A stretch of DNA of 64,000 bases from Mycoplasmopsis gallinacea (GCF_900660495.1 NZ_LR214950.1:1-64000), one strand, 5' to 3'. Shown: positions 11,487 through 22,516, numbered from the stretch's first letter. Numbers and translations are program-made. The notes: a model not told the origin generated them from the sequence alone.

Positions 11487-11613
11487 AAGTGTTTTTAAAG
11501 TAAAGTTAAAAAACACTTGAAAAATAGTCACATTCATAAAGCAAATCCGCTGGTTCATCCTAAAAAATAGGATGAACTTTTATTTTATCTCGAACAAATT
11601 TTGCTTAAGCAAT
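11487..11613. repeat. 127-bp target duplication of IS-A2, right copy
   Basis: Exact repeat of 7575-7701, ending GCAAT just before the permease promoter. It contains a third pot-type terminator (11553-11588), which would stop read-through from the IS into the permease. Confidence 0.9.
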
Positions 11614-11615
11614 TA

Positions 11616-11651
11616 TTGCAAAAAGCACTATTTTTCTTTATAATTCTTATT
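11616..11651 (+). promoter_or_regulatory. promoter of the APC permease, probably leaderless
   Basis: -35 TTGCAA (11616-11621), a 17-base spacer and a perfect -10 TATAAT (11639-11644). The ATG follows seven bases later, with no room for a ribosome binding site, so the transcript should start at or next to the start codon. Confidence 0.65.
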
Positions 11652-13154
11652 ATGAATCAGAAAAAAGCACATAAGATAGGTTTCTTTGCCTCGCTTGCAA
11701 TTAGTGTTTCAAGTGTTATTGGGATTGGGATCTTCTTTAAAAACATTAGTATTTTTAAAAATCAAGCAATTGAAAATTCAAACGATTTTAGTTTGTATAG
11801 TTTTTTAGTTGTTTGAATTTTAGGCGCGCTAATTTCGCTTTTAACTGCTTATTGTTTTCTGCAAGTGTCTAAATCAGGTCATTCTAAAAGTGGTTTATCC
11901 GGTTGAATTGCTAATTTATCCACTCCAAAGCAAGGGTATATTGCAAAGCTTTATCAATCATTTTTATACTATGGACTTTTAAGCACAATTTTACCTATTT
12001 TTTCAACTGAAATGATTTTTAATGCAATTGCTTCAATTAAAGGAATTAATGTAACTAGCATCCATTTTGGTTATGTTGTATTAACTAGTTTATTTGTTGC
12101 GATTTTCTTAATTGGGCTTAATTTTTTGAAATTAAAAGCTTCGGTGCGATTGCAACAATTTTCATTTTTCTTCAAAATAATTCCTTTAATTATTGCAATT
12201 ATCATAGCGTTTATTGGTAGTCATAACTCACCAAATGTAGATACGGGAACTTTAAACGATGGAGCAAATGGAGTTGCAAGCACCAAGCAGTTTAGTTTTA
12301 GTGGACTTGCGCTTTCGCTTCCAATAGTGCTTTTTGCTTTTGATGCTTTTTTAATGATTGGAAATCTTGCTGATGATATGAAAAAACCCAAGCAAATTCC
12401 AATTGTATCTATTTTAACTATTATAATTTCAGGTGTTATTTACTTTTTTATTTCACTCGGAGTTGCTTTAACTGGTTATGCAAACGTAGTTGATATTTTT
12501 AAAAGTATTTTTAAGGATCCTTCGCAAAAAGACACCAAACAAGTAATTGAAATCATTATTTACTTTATGCTTGGTTTTAGTGGCTTTTTTGTATGTAATT
12601 CAATCTATTTAGGAACATTAAGGGGTTTTCAAGCTCTTGTAGAAGAAAGAAGCGTTATTGGACATAAATTCTTTACTAAGCTTGAGTTAACAAAGCAAGG
12701 ACTTGGCGGATTTAGTTTATATTTGATTGTTTTTGCTATTTATTTTGCGTTTCTAACTGTTCCCTCAGTTGTTTTAAATTCAGATTCATTAATTGATACT
12801 TTTTCAAATATACCAATTAACATTTTCTTTTTAGTTTATGCTTACACAATCTTTTTGGCGCTAAAAAGAAATATCCAAACCAAAGAACCAGCTATTAGAT
12901 TTTTCAAAACAATTTCAGTGCTTTGCATCATTAGCATTGTTGTTATAATGGGATTTGATATAATTTATCGTGATATTTATCTCGCTTTTATTGTTGGTGG
13001 TAAAAGTAATAGCGGACTTTTTTATAGCTCTAGTTCATGAAAATACATTTATGATGGAATTTCATATTGAGGATTTTTATTAATTACATCTTCTTTTGTG
13101 TTTCTCAATTACAAATTTAATTACCATAAGGTTCATTTAACTCCACAATCATAA
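11652..13154 (+). CDS. APC family amino acid permease
   Basis: A 500-residue polytopic membrane protein. The first helix reads ASLAISVSSVIGIGIFFKN, the glycine-rich GxG motif of APC superfamily transporters; FAFDAFLMIGNLADDMKKPK matches the segment after helix 6 (usual FxxFDG/E..E.KNP). About twelve hydrophobic segments are visible. An earlier in-frame start at 11601 lacks support; ATG 11652 fits the promoter. The gene is intact although IS-A copy 3 inserted 42 bases past its stop; the 181-bp duplication starts inside the coding region. Substrate unknown. Confidence 0.8.
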
Positions 13155-13196
13155 AACACATTTTGAAAGAAACTATAACAATTTTTAACATTTAAT
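13016..13196. repeat. 181-bp target duplication of IS-A3, left copy
   Basis: Exact repeat of 15042-15222. It contains the last 46 codons and the stop of the permease plus 42 bases of 3' flank. Confidence 0.92.
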
Positions 13197-15041
13197 CCTG
13201 AGTTTCCAAGTTGAGCCTATTTTTTAGGCTCATTTTTTTATACATATATCAAAGATATATGAGCTAAAGAAAAAAATATTTTTTTACTTACATTACATAC
13301 ATAAAATGATATAATAAGAGCATGAGTTACAGTTTATGCAAGAAAAAACAAAATGGAAAATATTATTTAGTTTTAGCTATTTCTAAAGGTTTTAAAAAAG
13401 GTTATGGAAATCAGATTGGTCTAGGATACTGAGAAGATATCAAAGAAAAGTATGGATTATCTTCAATTGAAGATATGAAAGAAATAGCAAAAAAAGTAGA
13501 TACATCTTTAGATAAAGCTGTTGCAAAAGAAGAATTTTTTAAATTATTAAAACCCACTTCTGTAAAAACAAGTATCCAAAATATTGGAGTTGATTTAATT
13601 TATAAAGTTATTAAAGAATTAAATTTATTTTCAGCATTACCAAAAAGTAAACATAAATCGTTAGAAGAGGTTTTGGAATTTTTCATAGCAACTAGAATTA
13701 TCCTTCCAAGAAGCTATATGTCACAATATAAAAATAAAAGTGATTTTATAAATGATATTAATGTTAAAAAATCATCAATATATAACTATCTTGATGTTAT
13801 TTTCGAAAATAAGAATTCTGTTTTAGTCAATTTATTTCAAAAAATAAATGAATTTACAAATCGTAACAATAAAGTTTTTCACTTCGATAACACAACAGTT
13901 TATTTTGAAAGCTTTACAAGAGAAGGAATAAGAAAAAACGGTTTTTCAAAAGACGGAAAACACAATGAAGATCAAGTAGTCATAGCAATGGCTGTAGATG
14001 AAAACGGAATACCAATACACTATAAAGTTTTTCCAGGTAACACAGCTGATGGTAAAACAATGTTATCCTTCGTTTTAGAACTTCAATCAATCTATAAAAT
14101 AAAGGATATTACAATAGTTGCAGATCGTGGAATAAATAACAACGCAAACTTACGTTTCCTAGAACAAAAAGGAATTAAATATATATTTCAAAAAAGATTA
14201 GATACATTAAGTATTGGGATGAAAAAATTCATTCTTGAAGACAAACATTATGTTTTTAGAGATGAAATGTTTTGAAAAGAACAAATTGTTGAATCTATTT
14301 GAAATAAAAATAGATTTAACGGTAAATACAGAAAATGATGTGTGTTTTTCAGTCCTGGAAAAAAGACTTTAGATAAATTAAGAAGAAATAATTTTATTGA
14401 TAAATTGAATAAGAAAACTGTAAATGGAGAACTACCACTTAGTTCTTTAGTTCCAGAATATAAAAAGAAATACATGGACATTGATGGCAAAACAGTGGGT
14501 AAATTAAATTGAGAGAAAATTAAGAAAAAAGAATCTGAAGATGGTTTTTACATTATTGAAACCAATATTCTAGATTTAACACCAGAAAAAGCTAATGAAA
14601 TTTACAGAAAACAATGAAAAGTAGAAGAAAATTTCAGAACATTAAAATCTTCTTTACAAGTTAGACCTGTTTTTGTTCATAATGAACAGCATATACTTGC
14701 GCATCTTTTGTTATGTTTCATTGCTCTTGTTGTTTTAAAATACTGTCTTTACAAATTAAAGAAATATTATGAAATCAATGGAGAAGTACAAAAAGTGACG
14801 TTAGATTTATTTGTGGATTCATTAAGAATGATGACTATAACAAAAAAAGAAGTAAATGGAAAAGTGGAACAAGAAATAATTAATGATTTGGATGAAAACC
14901 ATAAAGAAAATATAAAAATTTATAAAGATTTTATCGCATGTATGAGTTAATTCTATGTGTGTAATTTTAAATATAAAAAACGAATACACCTTATTTATAG
15001 ATGTATTCGTTTTTTATAGTGTATCAACTTGGAAACTCAGG
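13197..15041 (+). mobile_element. IS-A copy 3
   Basis: An 1845-bp element with CCTGAGTTTCC / GGAAACTCAGG termini and 181-bp direct repeats on both sides. The end terminators and leaderless promoter are as in copy 1. Confidence 0.92.
13322..14950 (+). CDS. IS-A transposase, copy 3
   Basis: An intact 542-residue transposase, nearly identical to copy 2. One difference near the C-terminus is GKVEQEI in place of GKVVQEI. The DDE residues and IS4-type signature are present. Confidence 0.9.
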
Positions 15042-15222
15042 ACTTTTTTATAGCTCTAGTTCATGAAAATACATTTATGATGGAATTTCATATTGAGGAT
15101 TTTTATTAATTACATCTTCTTTTGTGTTTCTCAATTACAAATTTAATTACCATAAGGTTCATTTAACTCCACAATCATAAAACACATTTTGAAAGAAACT
15201 ATAACAATTTTTAACATTTAAT
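15042..15222. repeat. 181-bp target duplication of IS-A3, right copy
   Basis: Exact repeat of 13016-13196, that is, a detached copy of the last codons of the permease. It has no start or promoter of its own. Confidence 0.92.
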
Positions 15223-15322
15223 AGAGCATTTTAAACATTTTTTTGACAGTTTAGCAAAAGTATCAAAAAGAGTGTTGAAAAAGTTGTATTATTTTAATAT
15301 AAAAAAATTTGTAGGAGAAAAA

Positions 15323-15796
15323 ATGGTGGTGAAATGAACCCTTCAAAGGGCTATAATTGAGGTTTCTCTTTTGGAAGAAAAACAAGATAATTTAAGAAAA
15401 CAAATTAGTTCTTTTGTTATCCCTGTTCCTTTCAATTCAAAAGATACTCCAAATCCAGTTATGAGAAAAAAACAAAAGAAAGTGCTTGATCAATTTTTAG
15501 TTGTCTCACGCAATATTCTTGAAATTAAAAAAGCAATTAACAAAGCAAATCAAAAACACGGAATCATTGATATGATTCAACAAAATAAAATTTTGCGCGA
15601 CAATTCTAATTTCTTAAGATTTGTACTAAGATCAGAAAAGATAAATGTAGAACATATGGGGATTATTTCTTATCAAACACTTATTCAGGAAGAAATTGAA
15701 AAAGTTCTTCGTGATAATGATGAGAAAATCGCAAATAACACTAAAGCAATTGAATTGAAAAATTCAAAAGTTAATATCACAATTAACATTAAATAG
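15323..15796 (+). CDS. hypothetical protein, 157 aa
   Basis: Starts ATG 15323 after the ribosome site TAGGAG; a TGA tryptophan occurs at codon 5 (MVVKW). The product is basic and mostly helical, probably cytoplasmic, with a central KKAINKANQKHG stretch and a C-terminal coiled-coil-like part (QEEIEKVLRDNDEKIANNTK). No family recognised. A TTGAAA and an AT-rich -10-like region lie 25-50 bases upstream. It stands alone between the IS-A3 duplication and a bidirectional terminator. Confidence 0.6.
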
Positions 15797-15995
15797 ATTA
15801 TTTTAGTCGTTATGGCTATTTTCTGAATGTTCCAATTTTTAATATCACTTATTACGTTTACAGTTTATTTATAAGACTATACAACGACTGATTTTACAAT
15901 TTACATTTAACACTTTATAAACTGCATAATATTCGTTTTTAGTAGGAAAATAGCAAAAACTGCATTTGCGGAGTTATATTTAGGCTTTTGATAAC
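15797..15995. other. non-coding gap
   Basis: About 200 bases with no supported gene, repeat or RNA. It ends in a terminator shared with the converging gene on the other strand. Confidence 0.5.
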
Positions 15996-16027
15996 TAAAA
16001 CAACACCTTAATAAGGTGTTGTTTTTA
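15996..16027. terminator. bidirectional terminator
   Basis: AACAACACCTTA and TAAGGTGTTGTT form a perfect stem flanked by A-rich and T-rich runs. It serves the 157-residue gene on the plus strand and overlaps the end of the kinase-like gene on the minus strand. Confidence 0.75.
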
Positions 16028-16744
16028 TTTACATATTTGATAATACTGGGTTAATTTATCAATGAAATATTTATCATTAATAGGAATTTGTTCTTTTGAT
16101 AAAGCTCAAGTCACAATAAAGAAGTAAGCAATGAATTTTTGATTAATGTAAACTTGTTTTTGATCTGATTTTAAGTTGTAAAAGTTTAAAAATGCTTCTT
16201 CTTGCTCATCAGATAAATCAGTAGCCGCTACAAAAAGAGCTAAATCAAAAAGTCTATTCCCCATTGAAGCATACTCTCAATCTACAAAATAGAGTTTTTC
16301 ATCCGTTTTTAGAATATTTGAAAAATATAAATCATTATGAATTGGATAATTATTTTGATTATCACTAGCAAAAATTTGCTTTACAAGATTAAAAGAATTA
16401 GTAATTAACTTACTACTTCTACCTCATTTTTCAATAAAACTCAGGAATGATTCAAGTCTTTTTATCATAAAGTTATCTTGAAATTTTACTGAGGAAGAGT
16501 GCAAATGTTTTAAGTTAGCAGCTATTTTCTCTAAATTTTCATTTGTAGGAGCAAACTTTTGATTTTCAATAAATTCTCAATAGACAAATTTATCATCTTG
16601 TTTAATGAATTTTGGTACAAAATCAAATTGATTAAGTAATTTGTAATCAATGTTATGATTAAATCCGTTTAGGATTTTTTCTTGGCAGAAAATTTCGCCG
16701 TCTTTATAAGAAATATTGGTATATCCTTTTTTTATTAATTCCAT
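16025..16744 (-). CDS. choline/ethanolamine kinase-like phosphotransferase
   Basis: A 239-residue cytosolic protein of the APH/choline kinase fold. The catalytic loop IHNDLYFSNIL (H136-N137-D138) and the metal-binding DWEYA (D155) match the HxDxxxxN and DxE motifs. Length and sequence resemble LicA-type choline kinases or mycoplasma aminoglycoside-phosphotransferase-family proteins. The start lies nine bases after the stop of the 425-residue gene, so the two are probably cotranscribed. Substrate is inferred only from family; the kinase fold itself is clear. Confidence 0.75.
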
Positions 16745-16753
16745 CTTTAATCC

Positions 16754-18031
16754 TTAAAATTTACTAATGCTTGTTTCTAAATATTCAAGTGCAGGTTTTA
16801 CTATTTTAAAATGTTTTAAGTATTTAAGCTTAAAGAAAAACTTGATAAATACTTGTGTAGTTGATAGATTTTGAACCATCAAAAAAGTATCTTCATCTGA
16901 TTTGAATTCAAAAATATTAATATTTTTTTGAAAGTTAACAACTTGCTTGAGACTAATGTAGGTTCTTTTATCAAATCCTAAAAGTTCATTTCTTAAAATA
17001 ATTAATTTTTTCATATATTTATTTATATGACTTTCAAATTTAATGCCTTTTATAAGATGTTTAATTGGCAGCTTTCTATATTTAAATAAAAATGTATAGC
17101 CAACGTTTTTATTTGTCATAACGATAAATTTAAGCAATTGCTGCAATTGTTCAAATTGAAGAGTGTGAGAAATTTCTTTTCGATTTAAAAATTTCAAACT
17201 ATCTAAAATAAAGAAATCTACTCCGTTATATAAATTAATATTTCGAATGAATTTATCAGTTTCTGAGTTTAAATGCACTATTTTATAGTCAAAAACGTCT
17301 AATTTCATTCTGCAAATTTGTGTTCAAGTGTCATTATTTTCAACTAATCCAAAGTCAATTCTTTGAGTAATTTTAATTTTTGAAATAATGTCAATTAACT
17401 TTTTAGCAAGGTCGCTTTTTTCTTTATTTTTAACTATTTTATATGAAGATTGAATTAAGTTTGTAATTACAAATTCGTTTATTTCAAAGGTTTTTTTGTA
17501 CTTATTAATAACATTAATAAATTGATTAGTTAAATTCTTTTCATCATTGTCATTTTCCAAGTTAATTGTCTTAGTTAAATAATTATTATTTGAAATGCTA
17601 AAGGTATTGGTGTTAAAAAACACCTTTCCTTTTTGTTCTGGGCTATCTTCATCTTTAATTTCAATATTGAAGTTGTAAAATACTTTACTAAGTGAAACTA
17701 CATTGCTATAATCAATTGTCAAAGCAACTTCTACACCTATTTTTTTGAGCAATTGGCATAATTTTTTAATATTACTAATCTTAATTTCAACAAAATATTT
17801 ATCAGAATTATCCCCAAAAAATACTTCATTTAAAAGTGAAAATAAATCGGGAATAACCACTTTTACTTTTATGTAATCAATACTTTTTATATATTCATAT
17901 AGTGAAGAAAGATATTGATTGAATTCTTCTAAAGAAGTGTTACTAACGGTGTTAGAATCCATTGAAATTAGATAAATTGCATCTTTAGAATTTCTTAAAA
18001 TCTTTGCAGAAAACTTATTAAAAAGACTCAT
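16754..18031 (-). CDS. hypothetical protein, 425 aa
   Basis: One continuous frame once TGA is read as tryptophan: the junction NNDTWTQICRMKLD near 17310-17324 joins what looks like two shorter frames. The protein starts MSLFNKFSAKILRNSKDAIY and alternates beta-like and helical stretches, rich in Lys, Asn and Ile, with no signal peptide or clear membrane segment. No family recognised. It lies 12 bases downstream of holA, so it is likely in the comEA-comEC-holA operon. Confidence 0.7.
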
Positions 18032-18043
18032 TTTTGCTCCTAG

Positions 18044-18982
18044 TTAATATCTTGCAAAGTTTTTGATAAGAAAACTTTCAAAGATTTCATTATTTTGATC
18101 AGTAAATGTTTTTAAGTGCTTATCTAATATATCTAAATCCTTAAGTATTTTTTTAATTTCAATAATTGAGTATTTATTTAAAAATGCGAAAGCTTTTTTA
18201 ACTCTATATTCATGAACGTTAAGTTCTTTACTAATTTGAGCAGCACTTAAATTTAGCTTCTTTAAATTATAAACTTGGTGCGCCAAAATGAAAATAGAAG
18301 ATATTTGTGCAATAACTAAAGGTAAAACATCTCCTTCTTTCATTTTTTCACGATATTTACTATAGATGAACTTAAAGTTTTTAGTTTCAATTGCATTTGA
18401 GATGCCAAAAGGATCATTTAAAATGTAATCTGAAACACTTTTATCAATGAAATTACGTGAAATAACTCCTTTAAATGAAATTAATTTATCACATTCTTGC
18501 ATAATAATGTTTAAATCATCAGGCATTTTACTTAAAAAATAAGCTACATCTTCTCTGTTAATTTTTACCTTATTTTCATTTAAATATGTATAAACTTGTG
18601 ATGTTAAATCTTTTTGTGCGATCTTTTCACACTTTATTTGCTTTGTATTTGAAAGTAGAAAATCACTAAAAAGGTTTTTAGTAATTTTATCTGATCTATG
18701 AACAAAAACAATTTGATTAATATCTTCATTAGATAAAGCACTAATTAAACTTTGAAATTTTTGCTCATCTTTTTTATTGATTTTTTCACTTAAACCATTA
18801 AAATTTTCAACAATTATTAATCTAGCAGGTGAAAAGAGAGATTTAAATGAAATAGTTTCAGTAAGTTCTGAAACATCTACATTTTCTTCGAATTTAATAA
18901 TGTCATTTTCACTAAATTTTTCTTTTATTTCATTGACATTTTGCTTTATTAAAAAACTTTCAGTCCCATATATTAAAAACAT
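18044..18982 (-). CDS. holA: DNA polymerase III delta subunit
   Basis: A 312-residue clamp-loader subunit. The N-terminus MFLIYGTESFLIKQNVNEIK matches the HolA start (nucleotide-fold strand then E-x-F/Y-L), and SFKSLFSPARLIIVENF corresponds to the conserved S-LF...R-I-V stretch. The C-terminal helical collar contains KKLNLSAAQISKELNVHEYRVKKA, typical of the delta family. It begins three bases after the comEC stop; the comEA-comEC-holA order is conserved in Firmicutes, which supports the call. Confidence 0.88.
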   Translation of the reverse strand: MFLIYGTESFLIKQNVNEIKEKFSENDIIKFEENVDVSELTETISFKSLFSPARLIIVENFNGLSEKINKKDEQKFQSLISALSNEDINQIVFVHRSDKITKNLFSDFLLSNTKQIKCEKIAQKDLTSQVYTYLNENKVKINREDVAYFLSKMPDDLNIIMQECDKLISFKGVISRNFIDKSVSDYILNDPFGISNAIETKNFKFIYSKYREKMKEGDVLPLVIAQISSIFILAHQVYNLKKLNLSAAQISKELNVHEYRVKKAFAFLNKYSIIEIKKILKDLDILDKHLKTFTDQNNEIFESFLIKNFARY

Positions 18983-18985
18983 ATT

Positions 18986-20242
18986 TTAATTATATAAAAT
19001 TGTTTTAACTTTTTTAGTTTTAAAAAGAAAGCATTGATAAGCAAAAGTTAAGAGAGCAAGCAGAATTTGGTTAATTCAATTTATTTCTATTTTTCATACA
19101 ATTGTGAAAAACAGCAGATTATTAACAATAAGTTTTAAAGAATTTGCAATGAAAAACGCCAGGGGTCATATTGGTCAAAAAATAAATAGTGAAATGATGA
19201 AAAACTCATAAAATAGGTTAAAAAAGAGTGAATATAAAAAGGAAAATACATTAAATTGAGAGCTAAAAAATACAACTAATAAAATTGATAGGATTCATAT
19301 TTTAAAATACTCAAAAATAATAGATTTTTTTAGCTGCGGCTTTTGCATTCCGTAAAGTGAAAAACAAAGAAGATACGATAATCAAAATCCATTATTTAAA
19401 ACTTGAGTTGGGTTGATAAAAGAAGTAATTAAGAAAGTAAAAAAGAGAATTTTAAATTTATTTATTTGCTCTTTTTCTGGTGTTATTAGTTTATAAATTC
19501 AATAAATCAAAAGAAATATAAATGCTCTGTTTGAAGATGGTGATTTATTGATAATAAGATAATAAAGCATCATTAAAGTTATAGAAATAATGCTTTTAGG
19601 ATCGATCTTTCTAAAGATTTTATTTAAAGAGTTGAAAATAATATTAAAGTGAAGTCCACTAATTACAACTAGATGAATAATCCCTAATTTCTTTACATCG
19701 AAGATAAAATTATTTTTCTTTTGAGATATAAATCCAAAGACAATTGGAAAAACTATTTCTTCATATACATCACTTTTAGATATGTAAAAATTGTAAATTT
19801 TGAATTTTCAATTCCACAAGTTATTTTCTTGGATTTGATCAAATTTTATTTGATAATAAATTGCCTTAGCTCATAAATTCATATCTTTTGTTTTAAAAAG
19901 CGTTCCACTAACATCGTAATGACTAAGTAATTTAAGATCATTTTTTTCAATAAAAAACTTTCTTCCATATCAGTTTTGTAAAACACTTCCTTTTGAATAA
20001 AAAGAAATGCATTCTAAGTTCGAATTTACCGTATTTTTAGAACTAAAAAACGTTAGTCAGATTCCAAATCCTAATATAAAAATAGCTCAAATAACAATTA
20101 TTATTCAAGTTTTGCTTAGTTTTTCTTTATTTAAAATAAAAGTTAATATAACTGAAAGAATGCCACTGAAAATAAATAAAAGATTAAAGGTAAACACAAA
20201 TAAGCAAAAACTACAAAGTGCATAAAAAAGCAATAAATACAC
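18986..20242 (-). CDS. comEC: ComEC/Rec2-like DNA uptake channel, short form
   Basis: A 418-residue membrane protein with many hydrophobic segments. LGIIHLVVISGLHFNIIFN matches the central ComEC motif (xxSGLHxxxL). GTG start 20240-20242 overlaps the comEA stop in the arrangement TAGTG, indicating coupling. Compared with about 700-800 residues in Bacillus, it lacks the C-terminal metallo-beta-lactamase-like domain; the N-terminal OB-like region is short. The role in DNA uptake is inferred from family and from comEA next to it. Confidence 0.75.
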
Positions 20243-20739
20243 TATTCCAGGATTAAGAAACTTTTTAATTTTTCAATTGTTTTTAAACCAATTCCTTGTA
20301 TTTGCAAAATTTCATTTCATGATGATACAACCTCGTGTTTTAATCTGTAATTAAAAATCGTAGTAGCGTATTTTTTAGATATATCTGCAATTTGTAAGTC
20401 TGCAATGCTTTTAATATCACTTCATCTAAGCTTGTAATTGCGAAACGGAACATATATTTCTGTATTTTGTGGTGCAAACTTTTTAAGATCAAAATTATCA
20501 ATATTAGAATTTTCAGTTATTCCTGCTTTAAAAAACAATTCTTGATAACTTTGTGGTTTGTCAAAGTACAAAACTCCTTTATTTAAAACTGCTCCAGAGA
20601 TAATGTAGCGATAGTGACTAGTGTCTTTTTGCTTTATATTCGGAGTATTAATTCATTTTGGTATGAAGCAAATGATTAAAAAGGCAATTATTAAAATTGC
20701 AATGAAAATTAAAATTTTGTAATTTAACTTTTTCTTCAT
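20242..20739 (-). CDS. comEA: ComEA-like DNA-binding protein
   Basis: A 165-residue protein. Residues about 8-26 form one membrane anchor, followed by an SLBB-like part (ISGAVLNKGVLYF, then SYQELFFKAG) and a C-terminal single helix-hairpin-helix motif, WNEILQIQGIGLKTIEKLKS. This is the ComEA architecture: membrane-tethered, outside-facing, double-stranded DNA binding. Translationally coupled to comEC. Whether this organism is naturally competent cannot be told from sequence. Confidence 0.75.
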
Positions 20740-20791
20740 CTGCAATTAATATAAAAAAATAGTGCAAAAGAACTCAAAATGAACTTTCACA

Positions 20792-21130
20792 CTATTTTTT
20801 AAAACGTTCTAGAGAATCATTAAAAATATCATCAATTTCTTCTTCATCTGCTAAGTCTTCATCGAACGAATATTCATTATAACTATAATATTGCTTATTT
20901 TGATTTTGCTCTCAAAAAGCAATTTCATATAAACCACCATTATTGTGTACTGAATAGTAAATACCTTCGCTATCAAGTAAATTTTCTAAGCTAGTTTTTA
21001 ATGCTCCAGTACCTTTACCAGTTATAAAATGAATTTTTTGAACTTTTTCAAGCTTAAATTCATAAATAACATTAGAAACTACTTTAATTAAGTCTTCAAC
21101 TTCTAAGCCATGTAGATCAATAACTTTCAT
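20792..21130 (-). CDS. Smr domain protein
   Basis: A 112-residue protein. VIDLHGLEVEDLIKVV is the DLHG motif and IHFITGKGTGALK the (H/T)GxGxG motif of the Smr domain, known from the C-terminus of MutS2 and from ribosome-rescue endonucleases. Here the domain stands alone with an acidic tail (DEDLADEEEIDD). The start overlaps the stop of the upstream nicotinamidase-like gene by one base. Nucleic-acid cleavage is inferred from the family. Confidence 0.8.
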
Positions 21131-21669
21131 TAAACAACCTCAATTCCAGCATTTTTCATTAATTCTAAGGCGTTATTATGCATTTTTTCTCGATTGTGAG
21201 TTGGAGAATCAAATGTATCTACAAGATCGCTATAAACAATGATTTTGATATCATCACCAAGTTTATTAAAAAATGTTTTAAGGGTTAAGCAAAATTGTAA
21301 AATGCAAATATCAGTGCAGCAACCAACTACTTCAATAGCATCATATTTTTGTAATTTTTTGACTGGAAAATCTCAAAAACCATTAGTAGTAGTTTTATAA
21401 ACAATATTTTGTTCTAAAACAAATTCTTGAAGCTGATTGTCAATTTCACTTTCGTAAGTTCCTTTTAAGCAGTGAATTGGATAAACTTGCATTTCTAAAT
21501 CATATTCAGAATGGGCATCACAAACAAAGAAAATGTCTTTATTATCTGGTTTTTTGGCAAGAAAATTAGCAATTTTCGGTGTTAAATTTTCGATGTTTGG
21601 ATCATATAAAGCACCCTGATGGGTAAAACCATTAATCATATCAATTACTATCGTTGCCTTTTTAATCAT
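21130..21669 (-). CDS. isochorismatase-family hydrolase, probable nicotinamidase
   Basis: A 179-residue cysteine hydrolase. TIVIDMINGF holds the catalytic Asp, FVCDAHSEYD the likely metal ligands (D-x-H), and VVGCCTDICILQ the nucleophile Cys, as in PncA. Nicotinamidase would turn nicotinamide into nicotinate for NAD synthesis; other isochorismatase-fold activities remain possible. The first codons overlap the end of mutM by eight bases, so mutM, this gene and the Smr gene form an operon. Confidence 0.78.
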
Positions 21670-22516
21670 TTTGTTCCTTTTGACAATTTGGACAGTAACT
21701 AGTTCCTCTTCCGTTTGGTTTAAAATCTAATTTCACCTTGATAATAGCAGTCTTTTTGCATCTTGAGCAAAGCTGATCTGCTTTTCCATATACTTTAAGC
21801 AACTCTTGATATGAACCGCTTGTCCCATTAACTGAAGCATAAGTTCTAACGCTACTTCCACCCAATTTTAAGGAAGTGTCCATAATTTCATGAGCATTAG
21901 TAAGCAACTCTTTTAACTTCTCAAGTGAGATAGTGTTGCATTTTTGCATTGGATAAATTTTTGAAGCAAAAAGAGCTTCATCAGCATAAATATTACCAAT
22001 TCCAAGCACTAGGCTTTGATCGAGCAAGATTGACTTGATGCTTTTATTACGTTTTTGAAGTTTTCTATGCAATTCTTCAACATCTACTTCTCCTGGTAAT
22101 TTAGCTAAATTTTTAATTTCTTCAAGCGGTCTTTGATCTTCTTTTGGAATAATTTCAAATGATCCAAACATTCTTGTGTCGTTGTAAGCAAGAACTGAAT
22201 TATCATCTAAGAAAAAGTAAATATAATCATGCTTGTAGTATCGATTTTCAATCACTTTTAAATCTCGAACGTAGTATTTCCCTTCCATTCTTAAATGCGA
22301 AATCATTCTTGAATTATCATCAAAAGAAAATACAATAAACTTACCAATATTGTCAATATTGGTAATTTTTTTACCTGTAAGAAACTTCTTAAATTCTTCT
22401 TCAGTAGCGTTTTTAATAAATTTATCTTTAACTACTTCTACTTTAATAATTTTTTTATTTTCAATAAGATTTTGTAGTGATTTTCTCACTACTGTAACTT
22501 CTGGAAATTCTGGCAT
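21662..22516 (-). CDS. mutM: formamidopyrimidine-DNA glycosylase
   Basis: A 284-residue base-excision repair enzyme that removes 8-oxoguanine. After Met removal the N-terminus is Pro-Glu (MPEFPEVTVV), the catalytic pair of the family. LGIGNIYADEALF is the helix-two-turn-helix. The C-terminal zinc finger has cysteines at CSRC and CPNC. Length fits the family (about 270-280). First gene of an operon with the nicotinamidase-like and Smr genes. Confidence 0.95.
   Translation of the reverse strand: MPEFPEVTVVRKSLQNLIENKKIIKVEVVKDKFIKNATEEEFKKFLTGKKITNIDNIGKFIVFSFDDNSRMISHLRMEGKYYVRDLKVIENRYYKHDYIYFFLDDNSVLAYNDTRMFGSFEIIPKEDQRPLEEIKNLAKLPGEVDVEELHRKLQKRNKSIKSILLDQSLVLGIGNIYADEALFASKIYPMQKCNTISLEKLKELLTNAHEIMDTSLKLGGSSVRTYASVNGTSGSYQELLKVYGKADQLCSRCKKTAIIKVKLDFKPNGRGTSYCPNCQKEQND

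Noticed and set aside
15797-15995. Possible non-coding RNA downstream of the 157-residue gene
   Set aside because: No promoter-hairpin-terminator layout beyond the shared terminator; nothing recognisable.
16754-18031. Two separate genes of 184 and 235 residues
   Set aside because: They are in one frame and separated only by TGA, which is tryptophan here; treated as one 425-residue gene.
20007-20225. 72-codon plus-strand frame
   Set aside because: Antisense to comEC, which has the ISGLH motif and operon context; no RBS.
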